This document shows, one piece after another, positions 55,301-62,891 of a stretch of DNA of 64,000 nucleotides. The DNA lies in assembly GCA_020632925.1 (NCBI GenBank), contig JACKER010000008.1, positions 558,001 to 622,000 on the forward strand. The letters run 5' to 3'. The first letter of the stretch is position 1. Each line of letters begins with the position of its first letter. The position numbers were made by a program, and so were the translations under genes. Source of the stretch: Alphaproteobacteria bacterium (GTDB lineage: Bacteria > Myxococcota_A > UBA796 > GCA-2862545). The notes beneath the pieces were generated by a model. It saw only the letters and a program-made list of their open reading frames with translations, did no database searches and was not told where the DNA came from.

Positions 55301-58300
55301 ATGATCGACGCCGTCACGGGCACCTGGGCGGATGCGGCGATCGCCACGCCCGAGGCCTGGACCCGCCACCTGCGGGAGCCCGTGCGCTTCGCGGACGGCG
55401 TGCGCACCCTGCTCGGCGCCGGCCACCGCGTGTTCCTCGAGCTCGGCAACCACCCGGTGCTCGCGGGGATGGTGGGACGGATCGCGCCGGAGGCCACCCT
55501 CGCCGCCACGATGCGGCGTGACGTGTCCGACGAGGCCCAGGTCCTCGACGCGGTGGGTCGCCTGTGGAGCGCCGGCGTCGCGCTCGACACGGCCGCCTTC
55601 CTGCAGGGTCGCGGGGGACGGATGGTGGACCTCCCGCGCTCCCGGTGGGGCAGCGTGCACGTCCACACGCGCCGGGCCACCGCGCGCGCGTCGCTGCCCG
55701 TGTGGACCTCGGAGTGGACGCCCGTTCGCCCGGAGGTCGGCGGGCTCGGCGGTCGGCCGATGGGCACCACCCTGGTGGTGGGCCGCGGCGAGCTCGCCCG
55801 GGCCCTGGTCGAGCGCCGTCGCGGGGCTCGACGGGTGCAGCCGACGGAGCTGGAGGCCGCCCTGCGCGAGGGCGCCGAGCTCCTCGTCGTCACGGAAGGG
55901 TTCTCCGTCGCGCTCGCTGCGGTCCGCGCGGCGGTCCGACAGGGCCACCCGAGGGTCGTGCTGGTGAGCGATGGCGCGGACCCCGGGCTGGCAGGGCTCG
56001 TCGTCACGGCGGAGGTCGAGGCGCCCGAGCTCGAGATCCTGCTGGTCGACCTCGATCCCGGCGTCGATCCGCTCGTCCACCTCGAGCTCGTGCTCGACGG
56101 CGGCCCCCGCAACGGCGAGCTCGCGGTCCGGGACGGACGACACATGCTCCGGACGCTGGCACCCGCGCAGGCCTCGCCAGCGCCGCGCTGGCGCCCGCCG
56201 ACGGACCGCACCGTGCTGGTCACGGGTGGCGCCGGCGCGCTCGGTCGCTCGCTGGTCGCACGGCTCGGCGACCACGCCCCCGTCGTGCTCGTCGGGCGCA
56301 CGCCTCCCTCCCCCGTCGACCCGCGCTTCGTCGCCGCGGACCTCACCGAGCCGGACGCCGTGCCGCGGCTGCTCGCCGAGCTCGAGGCCCGCGGTCTACC
56401 CCCGATCGGTGCCGTCTTCCACCTCGCGGGCGTGGTCGAGGACGGCGCGCTCGCGACCGTCGACCCGGCCAGCATCACGCGGGTCTGGGGACCGAAGGTG
56501 GACGCGGCCCTCGCCCTCGATGCCGCCTTGCCGCACGCCCGGCCCTTCGTGGTGGTCGGCTCCGCAGCCGCCACCGTCGGGAGCGCGGGCCAGGCGGTCT
56601 ATGCCGGGGCGAACGCCGCGCTCGAGGGGTTGATCCGCGCGCGCCGTGCACGCGGGGAGCACGGTCTCTGCCTGCACCTCGGCCCGCTGGCCGGCACCGG
56701 GCTCGCCGCCCGGGGGACCCGCGACCAGGAGGCCCAGGGGGTGCGTCCCCTCCCCCACGCGGTCGCGCTCGACGCCCTCGACGAGGCGCTGGCCTCCGAC
56801 CGCACGGCGCCCACGGTGCTCGACGTGGACTGGGATCGGTGGGCCGCCCGGCAGGCCCGCGTCCCGACCGCCATCCGCGGCCTCGTCCACGCCCTGCCGC
56901 AGGCTGCGTCGGTGGACGTGGCGGACGCGGTGCGCGACGCCCTGCGCGCCGTCCTCGGCGACCGTGCCGACGGGCTGCCGGAGGACCGTGGCTTCGCTGA
57001 CGCAGGCCTGGACTCGCTGATGGCGGTGGACCTCGCGCGACGGCTCCGCTCGCGCCTGGGTCTGCCGCTGCCCGCAACGCTGGCCTTCGACCACCCCACC
57101 ACCGCGCGGCTGGTCGGCCACCTCCGAGGTCTCGGACAGGCGCCCACGCGTCCCTCGGAGATCCGGACCGCGGGAGAGGTGCCGGTCGCGATCGTCGGGA
57201 TGGGTCTGCGGCTACCGGGGAGCGTGGCGACACCCGAGGGGCTCTGGGAGCTGCTCACGTCCGGCGTCGACCCCGTGGGACCGGTCCCGGGGTGGCGCTG
57301 GGACCACGACGCGCTCTACGACCCCGAGCCCGGCGTGGTCGGCAGGACCTCGACCCGCGAGGCCGCCTTCCTCGATCGGGAGGTGGTCGAGGGCTTCGAC
57401 GCCGCGTCGTTCGGCATCTCGGAGCGCGAGGCCGCGTCCATGGACCCCCAGCACCGCCTGCTGCTCCTGTGTGCGCGGGAGGCGCTCGAGCGCGCCCGGA
57501 TCCCGCTGGCCTCGGTGCGGGGCACGCGCGGCGCCGTGATCGTCGGCATCGGGGACTCGGGCTACCTCGAGCGCTTCCGCGCCCCCGGCGCCCCGCGGTA
57601 CCCCGACGCCTGGGCGGGCACGGGGCAGCTCGGCGCGTTCGCGTCCGGCCGGCTGGCGCACGTCCTGGGGCTGCGCGGGCCCAACCTCGCGCTCAACACC
57701 GCGTGCTCCTCGTCGCTGGTGGCCCTCCACCTCGCGTGCCGGGCCCTGCGCGACGGGGAGGCCGACCTCGCGCTGGCGGGCGGCGCCCACCTGATGCTCG
57801 CGCCCGACGACTTCCTCTACGTGAGCAGCCTGCGCGCGTTGTCCCCGGGCGGTCGCTGCCGGACCTTCGACGCGAGCGCCGACGGCTACGGACGCGGCGA
57901 GGGCGTGGGCGTGTTCGCCCTGGTGCGCCTCGACGACGCGCTCCGCCGCGAGCTGCCCGTGCTGGCGGTGATCCGTGGGACCGCCGTGGGGCACGACGGC
58001 GCCGCCAGCGGCCTGACCGTGCCCAGCCGCGACGCGCAGGCCGACGTGATCCGAGCGGCCCTCGCGCGCTCGGAGCTGTCGCCCGACCAGGTCTCGCACG
58101 TCGAGGCGCACGGGACGGGGACCGCGCTCGGCGACCCGATCGAGGTGGGCGCGCTGGCGGACGTGTTCGGGGAGCGCGGGCCGGAGGCGCCCCTGTGGCT
58201 GTCGGCGGTGAAGGCCACGCTGGGGCACCTGGAGGTGGCGGCAGGCGTCGCGTCGGTCGCGAAGGTGGTGCTGGCGCTCGGCCGGCGCGAGCTCCCGCCC

Positions 58301-61300
58301 CACCGCCACCTCGAGCGGCCGAACCCCGAGCTCCGGCTGGACGAGCGCGGGTTCCGGGTGCCGACCGAGGCCGTGGCCTGGACCGCGCCCGACGGCGTGC
58401 TGCGCAGCGGCGTGAGCGGGTTCGGCCTCGCGGGCACCGACGCGCACCTGGTCCTCGAGGAGCCACCGGCCACGCGCCCGCCACCGCCCGCGCCCGACGA
58501 CCGGGGAGCGCACTGGCTCGCGGTCTCCGGGAGCACGCCGACCACGCTCCGGCGCACAGCGGCCGATCTGGTGCCCCTCCTGCGGACCACCCGGCCCGGC
58601 GACCTCCAGGCCTCGCTCCTCCTCGGCCGCAGCCCCGCGGCCCATCGGCGCGCGGTGGTGGGACGCACCCCGGAGGAGCTGGCGGAGCGACTCCTGGCGC
58701 TCGCGACCGGCGGCGACGGGGGCGAGACGCGCCGAGCCACGAAGGTGGGCTTCCTGTTCGCGGGTCAGGGCGGGCAGTGGCCGGGCATGGGGCTCGCCCT
58801 CGCGCGCTGGCCGGCCTTCGCGGAGGTCCTGGAGCGCGCCGAGGAGGTGCTCGCCGAGCTCGGACGCGGGTCGCTGCGAGAGGCGATGGCGTCGGACGAG
58901 GTCCACCACACCCTGTGGACCCAACCCGCGCTCTTCGTGCTGGAGGTCGGCCTCGCGCGGCTGTACGCGTCGTTCGGCATCGAGCCCGCGCTGGTCCTCG
59001 GGCACTCGGTCGGTGGGCTGGCCGCCGCCACGGTGGCCGGCGTGTGGTCCCTCGACGACGGGCTGCGCCTGGTGGCGACCCGCGCGCGGCTGCTCGCCTC
59101 CCTGCCCCGCGACGGGGCGATGGCGGCCGTGCAGGCGACGGAGGAGGTCGTCCGCGAGCGGCTGCGGGCCCACCCCGGCGTGGAGCTGGCCGCCGTCAAC
59201 CACCCCGAGGCCTGCGCGGTCGCCGGCCCCGCCGACGCCGTGGACCGCCTCCTCGCCGGCTGGGAGGTCCCGACCCGGCGCCTCGCCACCAGCCACGCGT
59301 TCCACTGCGCGCTGGTCGAGCCCGTGCTCGACGCCTGGGAGGAGGCCGTGCGCGCGGTCCCGACGAGGCCGGCGCGGATCGGCGTCGTCAGCGACCTGCA
59401 CGGGGGCCTCGCGACCGACGCCGAGCTGCGCGACCCGGTCGCCTGGCGCCAGCGCATGCGCGACCCGGTGCGCTTCCTCGACGGGCTCCGGACGCTGGCG
59501 GCGCAGGGCGTCGACCTGTTGGTGGAGCTCGGCCCGCACGGCGAGCACACGGCGATGGCCCGAGCCGCCACGGCGCTCCCCTGCGTCCCGAGCCAGCTGC
59601 GGGACCGCGAGCCGCACGAGGCCCTGCTGGACGCGGTCGGGACCTGCTGGGAACACGGGCTTTCGCCGGACGCGCTGGCGCTGGACGCGGGCGTGCCCCG
59701 GCCGCCGGTCGCGCTGCCCACCACCCCCGTCGAGCTGCGCCGGACCTGGCTCGAGCTGCCCGAGTGGCCGCAGGCGCGCCCGTCGGCCGAGGGGTGGCTC
59801 GTGGAGGAGCGCTGGGTCCCCTCCACCCCCGCCGTGCTGTCCACGCCGGACGAGGTCCACCGGATCGAGCTCGGGCCCGAGGACGACCCGACGCCGCTGT
59901 GGACGGCCGTGCTGGAGCGGATCCGGCGCCGCGGCGGACGCCTCGTCGTCGTGACGCGTGGGGCGACCGACGGCACCTGCCCTCCAGCGGCGGCGTTCCA
60001 CGGCCTGGTGCGCGCGGCCCGCGCCGAGGACCCCACCCTGCGGCCCTCCGTCGTGGACGTCGTCGGTGAGGCCGATCCCGACACGGTGGACGCCGCGATC
60101 CGCGCCGACGACGAGCCCGAGGCCCGCGTCGTGGGCAACGTGCGCGAGGTCCGCCGCCTGGTCCCCGCACGCTTCGCCACGCGGAGGCCGCCGGACGGCG
60201 CCGTGGTGCTGATCAGCGGTGGGCTGACCGGCATCGGGCAGGCGGCCGCGCGCGCGCTCGCGGGACGTTCGGCCGGGCTGGTGCTGATCGGTCGTCGCCC
60301 CCCCGAGGACGGTGTCCACGCCTGGCTCTCGAGCGCTCCCTGCCCCGTCCGCGTCGTCCAGGGCGACGTCGCCGACCCCGAGGTCGCCCGGCGCGCGGTC
60401 GACGCCGCCCACGAGCTGGCGCTGGCAGCCCCGCTGGCCGTGCTCCACCTGGCCGGGGTGCTGGCGGATCGGTCCCTCGAGAACACGGGCCCGGAGGACC
60501 TCGCGACGACGCTGCGCCCGAAGCTCGGCGGCGCCCGCGCCCTCGCCGACGCGGTGGAGGGACGCCGGGTGGTCGGGTTCCTTCTCGCCTCCGCGGGCGC
60601 GGGCTGGCTCGGCGCGCCCGGGCAGGCCGCCTACGCCTCCGCGAACACGGCCCTCGACGCCTTCGCGCGCTCGCTGCGGGTCCGCGGCCTCCCGGCGGTC
60701 GCGGTCGCCTGGGGCGCCTGGGAGGACGTGGGGATGGCGGCGAGGCTCGACCCGGCGCTGGAGGCGCGGCGCGCCGAGCGGGGCCTGGGGACGATCCCGT
60801 TGGACGTGGGACTACGGACGCTCGACGCGCTGTGGGCCCACCCGTCGCCGCTGGTGGCGGTCCTCCCGACCGACTGGCCGCGGTACGCCGCGCGCCACCC
60901 GAGTCCGCTGCTGGCCGAGCTCGCGCCGCCCGCGCCACCCTCGCCCGCCGCGGTGACGAGCTGGGTGGAGGCCGCGGCGAGCCTGCCGCCGGACGAGCGC
61001 CGCGCGCGCGTGACCGAGGAGGTGGAGGCCCTGGTGCGCCGGGTGCTGCGCGTGCCCGCGGACCGCGACCTCGACCCCGACACATCGCTGCACGACCTCG
61101 GTCTGGACTCGCTCCTCGCCATCGACCTGAAGAACGCGCTGGCCGAGGCCGGCGTCGACCTCCCGATCGCCCGCGTGGTCGTCGGTCCGAGCCCGAGCGT
61201 GCTGGCGGCCGAGGTGGACGCTGCGCTCCCCGCGGTCGGCGGGGCGGTCCCACAGGCCGTCGGTCCGCCGGTCCACCCCGTGGTCTCGCACGCCGCCTTC

Positions 61301-61357
61301 TTCGTGCTCGGCGCCCTGTTCGTGCTGGCCGCGTGGGTCCTGGCCATGGCCGGCTGA
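49340..61357 (+). CDS. trimodular type I polyketide synthase (3x KS-AT-KR-ACP) with C-terminal membrane helix
   Basis: A 4005-aa megasynthase. Module 1: KS (DTACSSS Cys168, His303, His341), AT (GHSVGE Ser587, HAFHS), KR, ACP (GLDSI, Ser1213). Module 2: KS Cys1440, AT (GHSTGQ Ser1861, HAAHS), KR, ACP Ser2559. Module 3: KS (NTACSSS Cys2789), AT (GHSVGG Ser3223, HAFHC), KR, ACP Ser3924. The KRs have Rossmann loops and Ser/Tyr residues (VGSAAATVGSAGQAVYAGAN in KR2; KR1 lacks the usual Lys). No DH, ER, loading or thioesterase domain is present, and no docking region precedes the first KS. The last ~25 residues are a membrane helix (HAAFFVLGALFVLAAWVLAMAG). HAFH suggests malonyl-CoA in modules 1 and 3. 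Start GTG 49340 or TTG 49349. The product would be a polyhydroxylated acyl chain of unknown fate. Confidence 0.92.
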   Translation: MGRLGPVAVVGVGLRLPGGVVDPGSLRTLLREGRDAIGPVPADRWDPVTWGTPPAGGFLPDLATFDAGAFGLTDREADELDPAQRLLLQVAWEGLEHAGLAPDRQSGSRTGIYVGSSLSDYGRRHFLGPDAARIGAYAGTGSLLSVAAGRIAYTLGTSGPAMVVDTACSSSLVAVALAVRALRSGEIDRALAGGANVVLAPQPSVWFRRIGALSADGRCRPFDAAADGYGRSEGAGLVVLERLEDAVAGGRRILAVIEGVATNHDGRTHGLTAPSGQRQQDVIRAALADAGRAPHEVDAIETHGTGTPLGDPIEVDALRAVFLEGRDRPLWLSAVKANVGHLESAAGVAGLASALAMLEDGRVGAHPHLSAPNPRLRLDGLRIPTAPEDVGATRVGVSAFGLSGTNAHLVLAAPPSPPPPAEPLPYEILVLSGRSADHVRAQARAWGSLDGPTAGLADAARQRATLQHRAAVLHPFGPGLAAVAEGRGIGRAARRPNTALLFSGQGSHRAGMGLRASEAEPRFREALDEALEAVDAALGRPLRPLLADEEALGRTEIAQPALFAIGWAAATFWERVGLEPDVVAGHSVGELTAAAWAGVWSLRDAARLVVARGRLVAACPPGAMLAVAAPEREVLARVGGEVEVAAVNAPDETVLTGTLEAIEAAEHALEGVRCRRLRVDHAFHSRLLDGALDAFEAEVRAVPARPPRVPLISAIDGAPLGERALDPSTWREHLRRPVRFADAAARLVADGVTLAIEVGARPVLGPLLERAGGPGALPSLAAPDEAATLARSVADAWVAGAEVDTARGRAAGGLAALPPTVFLGRRHWLSAPEERPRVALRTPVRQLAPAVPPGPEPRLHHPGDGDPEQLVLDAIDAVRGALRDEVPLRFVLRAGRVAHAAVDGLAAVARREHPGLGAGVTWWDGVDPDALAVAVRRPEPTVFVVGDRVEVETLGPCDPPFSPLALPTGTVVLTGGTGAVGGRLRRWLEERGATRVLAPSRAELDLRYADAVGAWLDRVSDLVGVVHAAGTLADAPLLEHDAARVAEVMGARVRGALSLDRATRGRGLALFALVSSASGRAGTPGQAAYAAAARILEAVAQDRRAHGEVGSCLSFGPWTVGMGDADPRRVASWARLGIGRLDPDVAVAGMERALGGPAVVTIEAFPEPVPLPEPTPPADPRALVERAVAGVLGWRDGRVPDPRTGFVELGLDSITALELRDRLQEATGLPLSATVAFDHPDVERLAAHLAGLSVEDRPSTPPARAASDGPIAVIGRACRLPGGIEDPDAFWTALLEGRDTTSPVPADRFDVDALFDPVPGTPGRTATRVGGFVDELFVFDPERYGIAPAEAAAIDPQHRMLLEGAWRALEDAGLPPPSLRDQRVGVYVGVQAGEYGHRFDPADPDTPLAAATGFAPCFAAGRLAHAFGFRGPAIAVDTACSSSLVALAAAVRDLRQGVCDTAVVAGVHAITGPDTWLWMSAIGALSASGRCRPFDADADGYVRGEGCVTLVLRRAAEVAPDQRVHGRILGVATNHDGRSAGLTVPHGPAQRQVVSDALADADVRPADVGYVSCHGTGTPLGDPIEALALAEALGDRDTPLWLGASKAVVGHLEAGAGLVGLLQALLVLEHAVVPPIAGLRTPNPALPARGLALPTHPVPWTADRRVAGASAFGLSGTNAHVVLDRPPTPDRVPADRRPRLVVASGRTDDDLRAAAGAFARATSDPADLEHTSLRCRAPLARRAHVVATDAASLRDALEGPLDPVEARDEPGVVFLCTGAGPQRVGMARGLLETEPAFREGWEEACAAADRRLPRPLAEVVAHEEVLHDLAWTQPAMFAVCWASARWWASLGVRPAAVIGHSTGQLVAACLAGVMDLETAMALTVERARLTSELPRDGEMVAVLASEAEVAPLLSAEVSLAAINGPREVVLSGRRVPVLAAAKALQDAGHELRPLVISHAAHSACVDPILPAVHQLVAGLELRPPRRPMIDAVTGTWADAAIATPEAWTRHLREPVRFADGVRTLLGAGHRVFLELGNHPVLAGMVGRIAPEATLAATMRRDVSDEAQVLDAVGRLWSAGVALDTAAFLQGRGGRMVDLPRSRWGSVHVHTRRATARASLPVWTSEWTPVRPEVGGLGGRPMGTTLVVGRGELARALVERRRGARRVQPTELEAALREGAELLVVTEGFSVALAAVRAAVRQGHPRVVLVSDGADPGLAGLVVTAEVEAPELEILLVDLDPGVDPLVHLELVLDGGPRNGELAVRDGRHMLRTLAPAQASPAPRWRPPTDRTVLVTGGAGALGRSLVARLGDHAPVVLVGRTPPSPVDPRFVAADLTEPDAVPRLLAELEARGLPPIGAVFHLAGVVEDGALATVDPASITRVWGPKVDAALALDAALPHARPFVVVGSAAATVGSAGQAVYAGANAALEGLIRARRARGEHGLCLHLGPLAGTGLAARGTRDQEAQGVRPLPHAVALDALDEALASDRTAPTVLDVDWDRWAARQARVPTAIRGLVHALPQAASVDVADAVRDALRAVLGDRADGLPEDRGFADAGLDSLMAVDLARRLRSRLGLPLPATLAFDHPTTARLVGHLRGLGQAPTRPSEIRTAGEVPVAIVGMGLRLPGSVATPEGLWELLTSGVDPVGPVPGWRWDHDALYDPEPGVVGRTSTREAAFLDREVVEGFDAASFGISEREAASMDPQHRLLLLCAREALERARIPLASVRGTRGAVIVGIGDSGYLERFRAPGAPRYPDAWAGTGQLGAFASGRLAHVLGLRGPNLALNTACSSSLVALHLACRALRDGEADLALAGGAHLMLAPDDFLYVSSLRALSPGGRCRTFDASADGYGRGEGVGVFALVRLDDALRRELPVLAVIRGTAVGHDGAASGLTVPSRDAQADVIRAALARSELSPDQVSHVEAHGTGTALGDPIEVGALADVFGERGPEAPLWLSAVKATLGHLEVAAGVASVAKVVLALGRRELPPHRHLERPNPELRLDERGFRVPTEAVAWTAPDGVLRSGVSGFGLAGTDAHLVLEEPPATRPPPPAPDDRGAHWLAVSGSTPTTLRRTAADLVPLLRTTRPGDLQASLLLGRSPAAHRRAVVGRTPEELAERLLALATGGDGGETRRATKVGFLFAGQGGQWPGMGLALARWPAFAEVLERAEEVLAELGRGSLREAMASDEVHHTLWTQPALFVLEVGLARLYASFGIEPALVLGHSVGGLAAATVAGVWSLDDGLRLVATRARLLASLPRDGAMAAVQATEEVVRERLRAHPGVELAAVNHPEACAVAGPADAVDRLLAGWEVPTRRLATSHAFHCALVEPVLDAWEEAVRAVPTRPARIGVVSDLHGGLATDAELRDPVAWRQRMRDPVRFLDGLRTLAAQGVDLLVELGPHGEHTAMARAATALPCVPSQLRDREPHEALLDAVGTCWEHGLSPDALALDAGVPRPPVALPTTPVELRRTWLELPEWPQARPSAEGWLVEERWVPSTPAVLSTPDEVHRIELGPEDDPTPLWTAVLERIRRRGGRLVVVTRGATDGTCPPAAAFHGLVRAARAEDPTLRPSVVDVVGEADPDTVDAAIRADDEPEARVVGNVREVRRLVPARFATRRPPDGAVVLISGGLTGIGQAAARALAGRSAGLVLIGRRPPEDGVHAWLSSAPCPVRVVQGDVADPEVARRAVDAAHELALAAPLAVLHLAGVLADRSLENTGPEDLATTLRPKLGGARALADAVEGRRVVGFLLASAGAGWLGAPGQAAYASANTALDAFARSLRVRGLPAVAVAWGAWEDVGMAARLDPALEARRAERGLGTIPLDVGLRTLDALWAHPSPLVAVLPTDWPRYAARHPSPLLAELAPPAPPSPAAVTSWVEAAASLPPDERRARVTEEVEALVRRVLRVPADRDLDPDTSLHDLGLDSLLAIDLKNALAEAGVDLPIARVVVGPSPSVLAAEVDAALPAVGGAVPQAVGPPVHPVVSHAAFFVLGALFVLAAWVLAMAG

Positions 61358-61391
61358 GGGCCGGTGCGTAGGTTGAAGGCGAGGAGGTCGA

Positions 61392-62498
61392 CTGGCGCCC
61401 GATCTCGAGCCGCCTGCGCACCACTCGTACTGGTCGGGGTACGTCCTGCCCCTGTTCGGCGCCAACACCACGGACGGCGTCGGCCTGGGGCTCGGCGGCG
61501 AGCTCTTCGAGCGGCCCGACCGCGACGGCCACGGCTACCGCTTCAAGCTCACCGCCTCCACCTGGGAGACGGTGACGCTGCACTACACGTCGCAGTACGC
61601 CCAGATCGAGCTGCGCGGCGACGTGACGTGGATCGTCCGCGGCGGGTACCAGGTGTGGAACGACCTGCCCTACGCCGGGGTCGGCGGCGCGGACATCGCC
61701 ACGCTCTGGTCGCCCGAGATCGAGCTCGGCAACGCCATCCACGCGCCCTACGCGATGGTCGCGGGCGCACGACCCGTCGGCGAGGGTTGGCGGACGTACG
61801 GTCAGCTCTACCTGCACCCGGCGCAGGTGGACGCCGCGCCCGGCGGCCTGCTCGACCAGGAGCGCCCGTTCGGTTCCGACGGGGGCGTGTACGGCGATCT
61901 CACCGTCGGCGCCGAGCTGGACACCACCGACCGCTGGCCGCTGCCCGATCGCGGCGCCCGCGCGGAGGTCGACGTGCGGGCCGGGGCCACGCTCACCGAC
62001 GGCGCACTCTCCCCGCTGGCCGGCGCACACGCGGAGCTGGTCCGCTGGTGGCCAGCGACGGAGGGGGTGGTGATCGGCGTTCGCGGGGTCGCCGAGCACT
62101 CGGTCGGCCCGCGGCCGATGTGGGAGGAGGGCGTCACGGGCGGCCGGTGGCGCGACGAGCTGGGGTTCGAGCAGGTGCTCTCGGGCTACGGGCGGATCCG
62201 CACCCGCGGAGACGGGCTGCTGGCCGCGGAGCTCGAGGTCCGACCGCGCCTGTTCCACGCCGAGCTGCCCTGGTTCACGGTGGACGCGTACGCTTCGCTG
62301 TTCGCGGAGGAGGCCTGGCTCTTCGACGGCTGGGACCCCGGCCCGCCGCTCCCGACGATCGGCTTCGGCCCCGAGCTGCTCTACCAACGCGCCAGCCAAC
62401 TCCGTCCCTTCGTCGCGTGGGGATGGCGCACCGACGAGGTGGGTGGCCCGAGGCGGCCGGTCCCCCAGTTCGGGCTGTCCGTGATGGATCCCTTGTAG
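61392..62498 (+). CDS. beta-barrel-like protein, Omp85/D15-like, probable CTG start
   Basis: A 368-aa protein whose sequence alternates polar and aromatic residues in short strands (YVLPLFGANTTDGVGLGLGGEL, YGDLTVGAELDTTDRWPLPDRGARAEVDVRAG), the last resembling the DTRD...RG motif of Omp85/BamA barrels. No ATG/GTG/TTG precedes the homologous region after the in-frame stop at 61375-61377; a CTG at 61392 has GAGGAGG 4 nt upstream and is the best start. No signal peptide is seen, which conflicts with an outer-membrane location; a rare start further 5' in another frame cannot be excluded. It follows the PKS by 34 bp and is probably cotranscribed. Confidence 0.65.
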   Translation: MAPDLEPPAHHSYWSGYVLPLFGANTTDGVGLGLGGELFERPDRDGHGYRFKLTASTWETVTLHYTSQYAQIELRGDVTWIVRGGYQVWNDLPYAGVGGADIATLWSPEIELGNAIHAPYAMVAGARPVGEGWRTYGQLYLHPAQVDAAPGGLLDQERPFGSDGGVYGDLTVGAELDTTDRWPLPDRGARAEVDVRAGATLTDGALSPLAGAHAELVRWWPATEGVVIGVRGVAEHSVGPRPMWEEGVTGGRWRDELGFEQVLSGYGRIRTRGDGLLAAELEVRPRLFHAELPWFTVDAYASLFAEEAWLFDGWDPGPPLPTIGFGPELLYQRASQLRPFVAWGWRTDEVGGPRRPVPQFGLSVMDPL

Positions 62499-62510
62499 AT
62501 CCGACTCCGG

Positions 62511-62516
62511 TATCGT
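62511..62516 (+). promoter_or_regulatory. -10 element, leaderless start of zinc-ribbon protein gene
   Basis: TATCGT exactly 6 nt before the ATG at 62523. Confidence 0.45.
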
Positions 62517-62522
62517 CCGCGG

Positions 62523-62885
62523 ATGGTCGAGGACTGTCCCCACTGCGGGTTGACCGTGTTGTTCGGCGCAGACGGGCGATGCCCGCACTGCCGGGTGGAC
62601 CGCGACGCGCCCGTGACCGAGCAAGACCTCGCCCGCGCCGACCAGATCCGCGCCGACCTCCAGGCGAGACCGGTCGCGGCGGCGCGAGACGCACAGGCCT
62701 CCACCACCGCCGACTGGGTGCTGCTCGTGCTCGGCGGCATCGCGATCCTGGTGGGCGTCGTGCTCACGCTCGCGTCGTTCGGCGGTGAAGCCGCCAAGCT
62801 GTACTACGGCTCGATCGCCGGAGGCGCCATCATGGCCGTCCGAGCGGTGGTCCGCCTGGGGCGCCGACCTCCGCCGGACGCGTAG
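62523..62885 (+). CDS. zinc-ribbon membrane protein
   Basis: A 120-aa protein: an N-terminal zinc ribbon with two CPHC knuckles (EDCPHCGLTVLF, GRCPHCRVDRD), a helical linker, and two membrane helices (WVLLVLGGIAILVGVVLTLASF, YYGSIAGGAIMAVRAVV). Such small ribbon-plus-helix proteins are common and uncharacterised. The ATG at 62523 is 24 bp after the barrel gene stop and has its own TATCGT element 6 nt upstream. Confidence 0.72.
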   Translation: MVEDCPHCGLTVLFGADGRCPHCRVDRDAPVTEQDLARADQIRADLQARPVAAARDAQASTTADWVLLVLGGIAILVGVVLTLASFGGEAAKLYYGSIAGGAIMAVRAVVRLGRRPPPDA

Positions 62886-62891
62886 CCCTGG

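Noticed and set aside
52223..56275. 1350-codon open frame on the minus strand opposite the PKS
   Set aside because: Arg/Gly/Pro-rich with no recognisable domain; a shadow of the high-GC PKS coding strand, as are several other long antisense frames.
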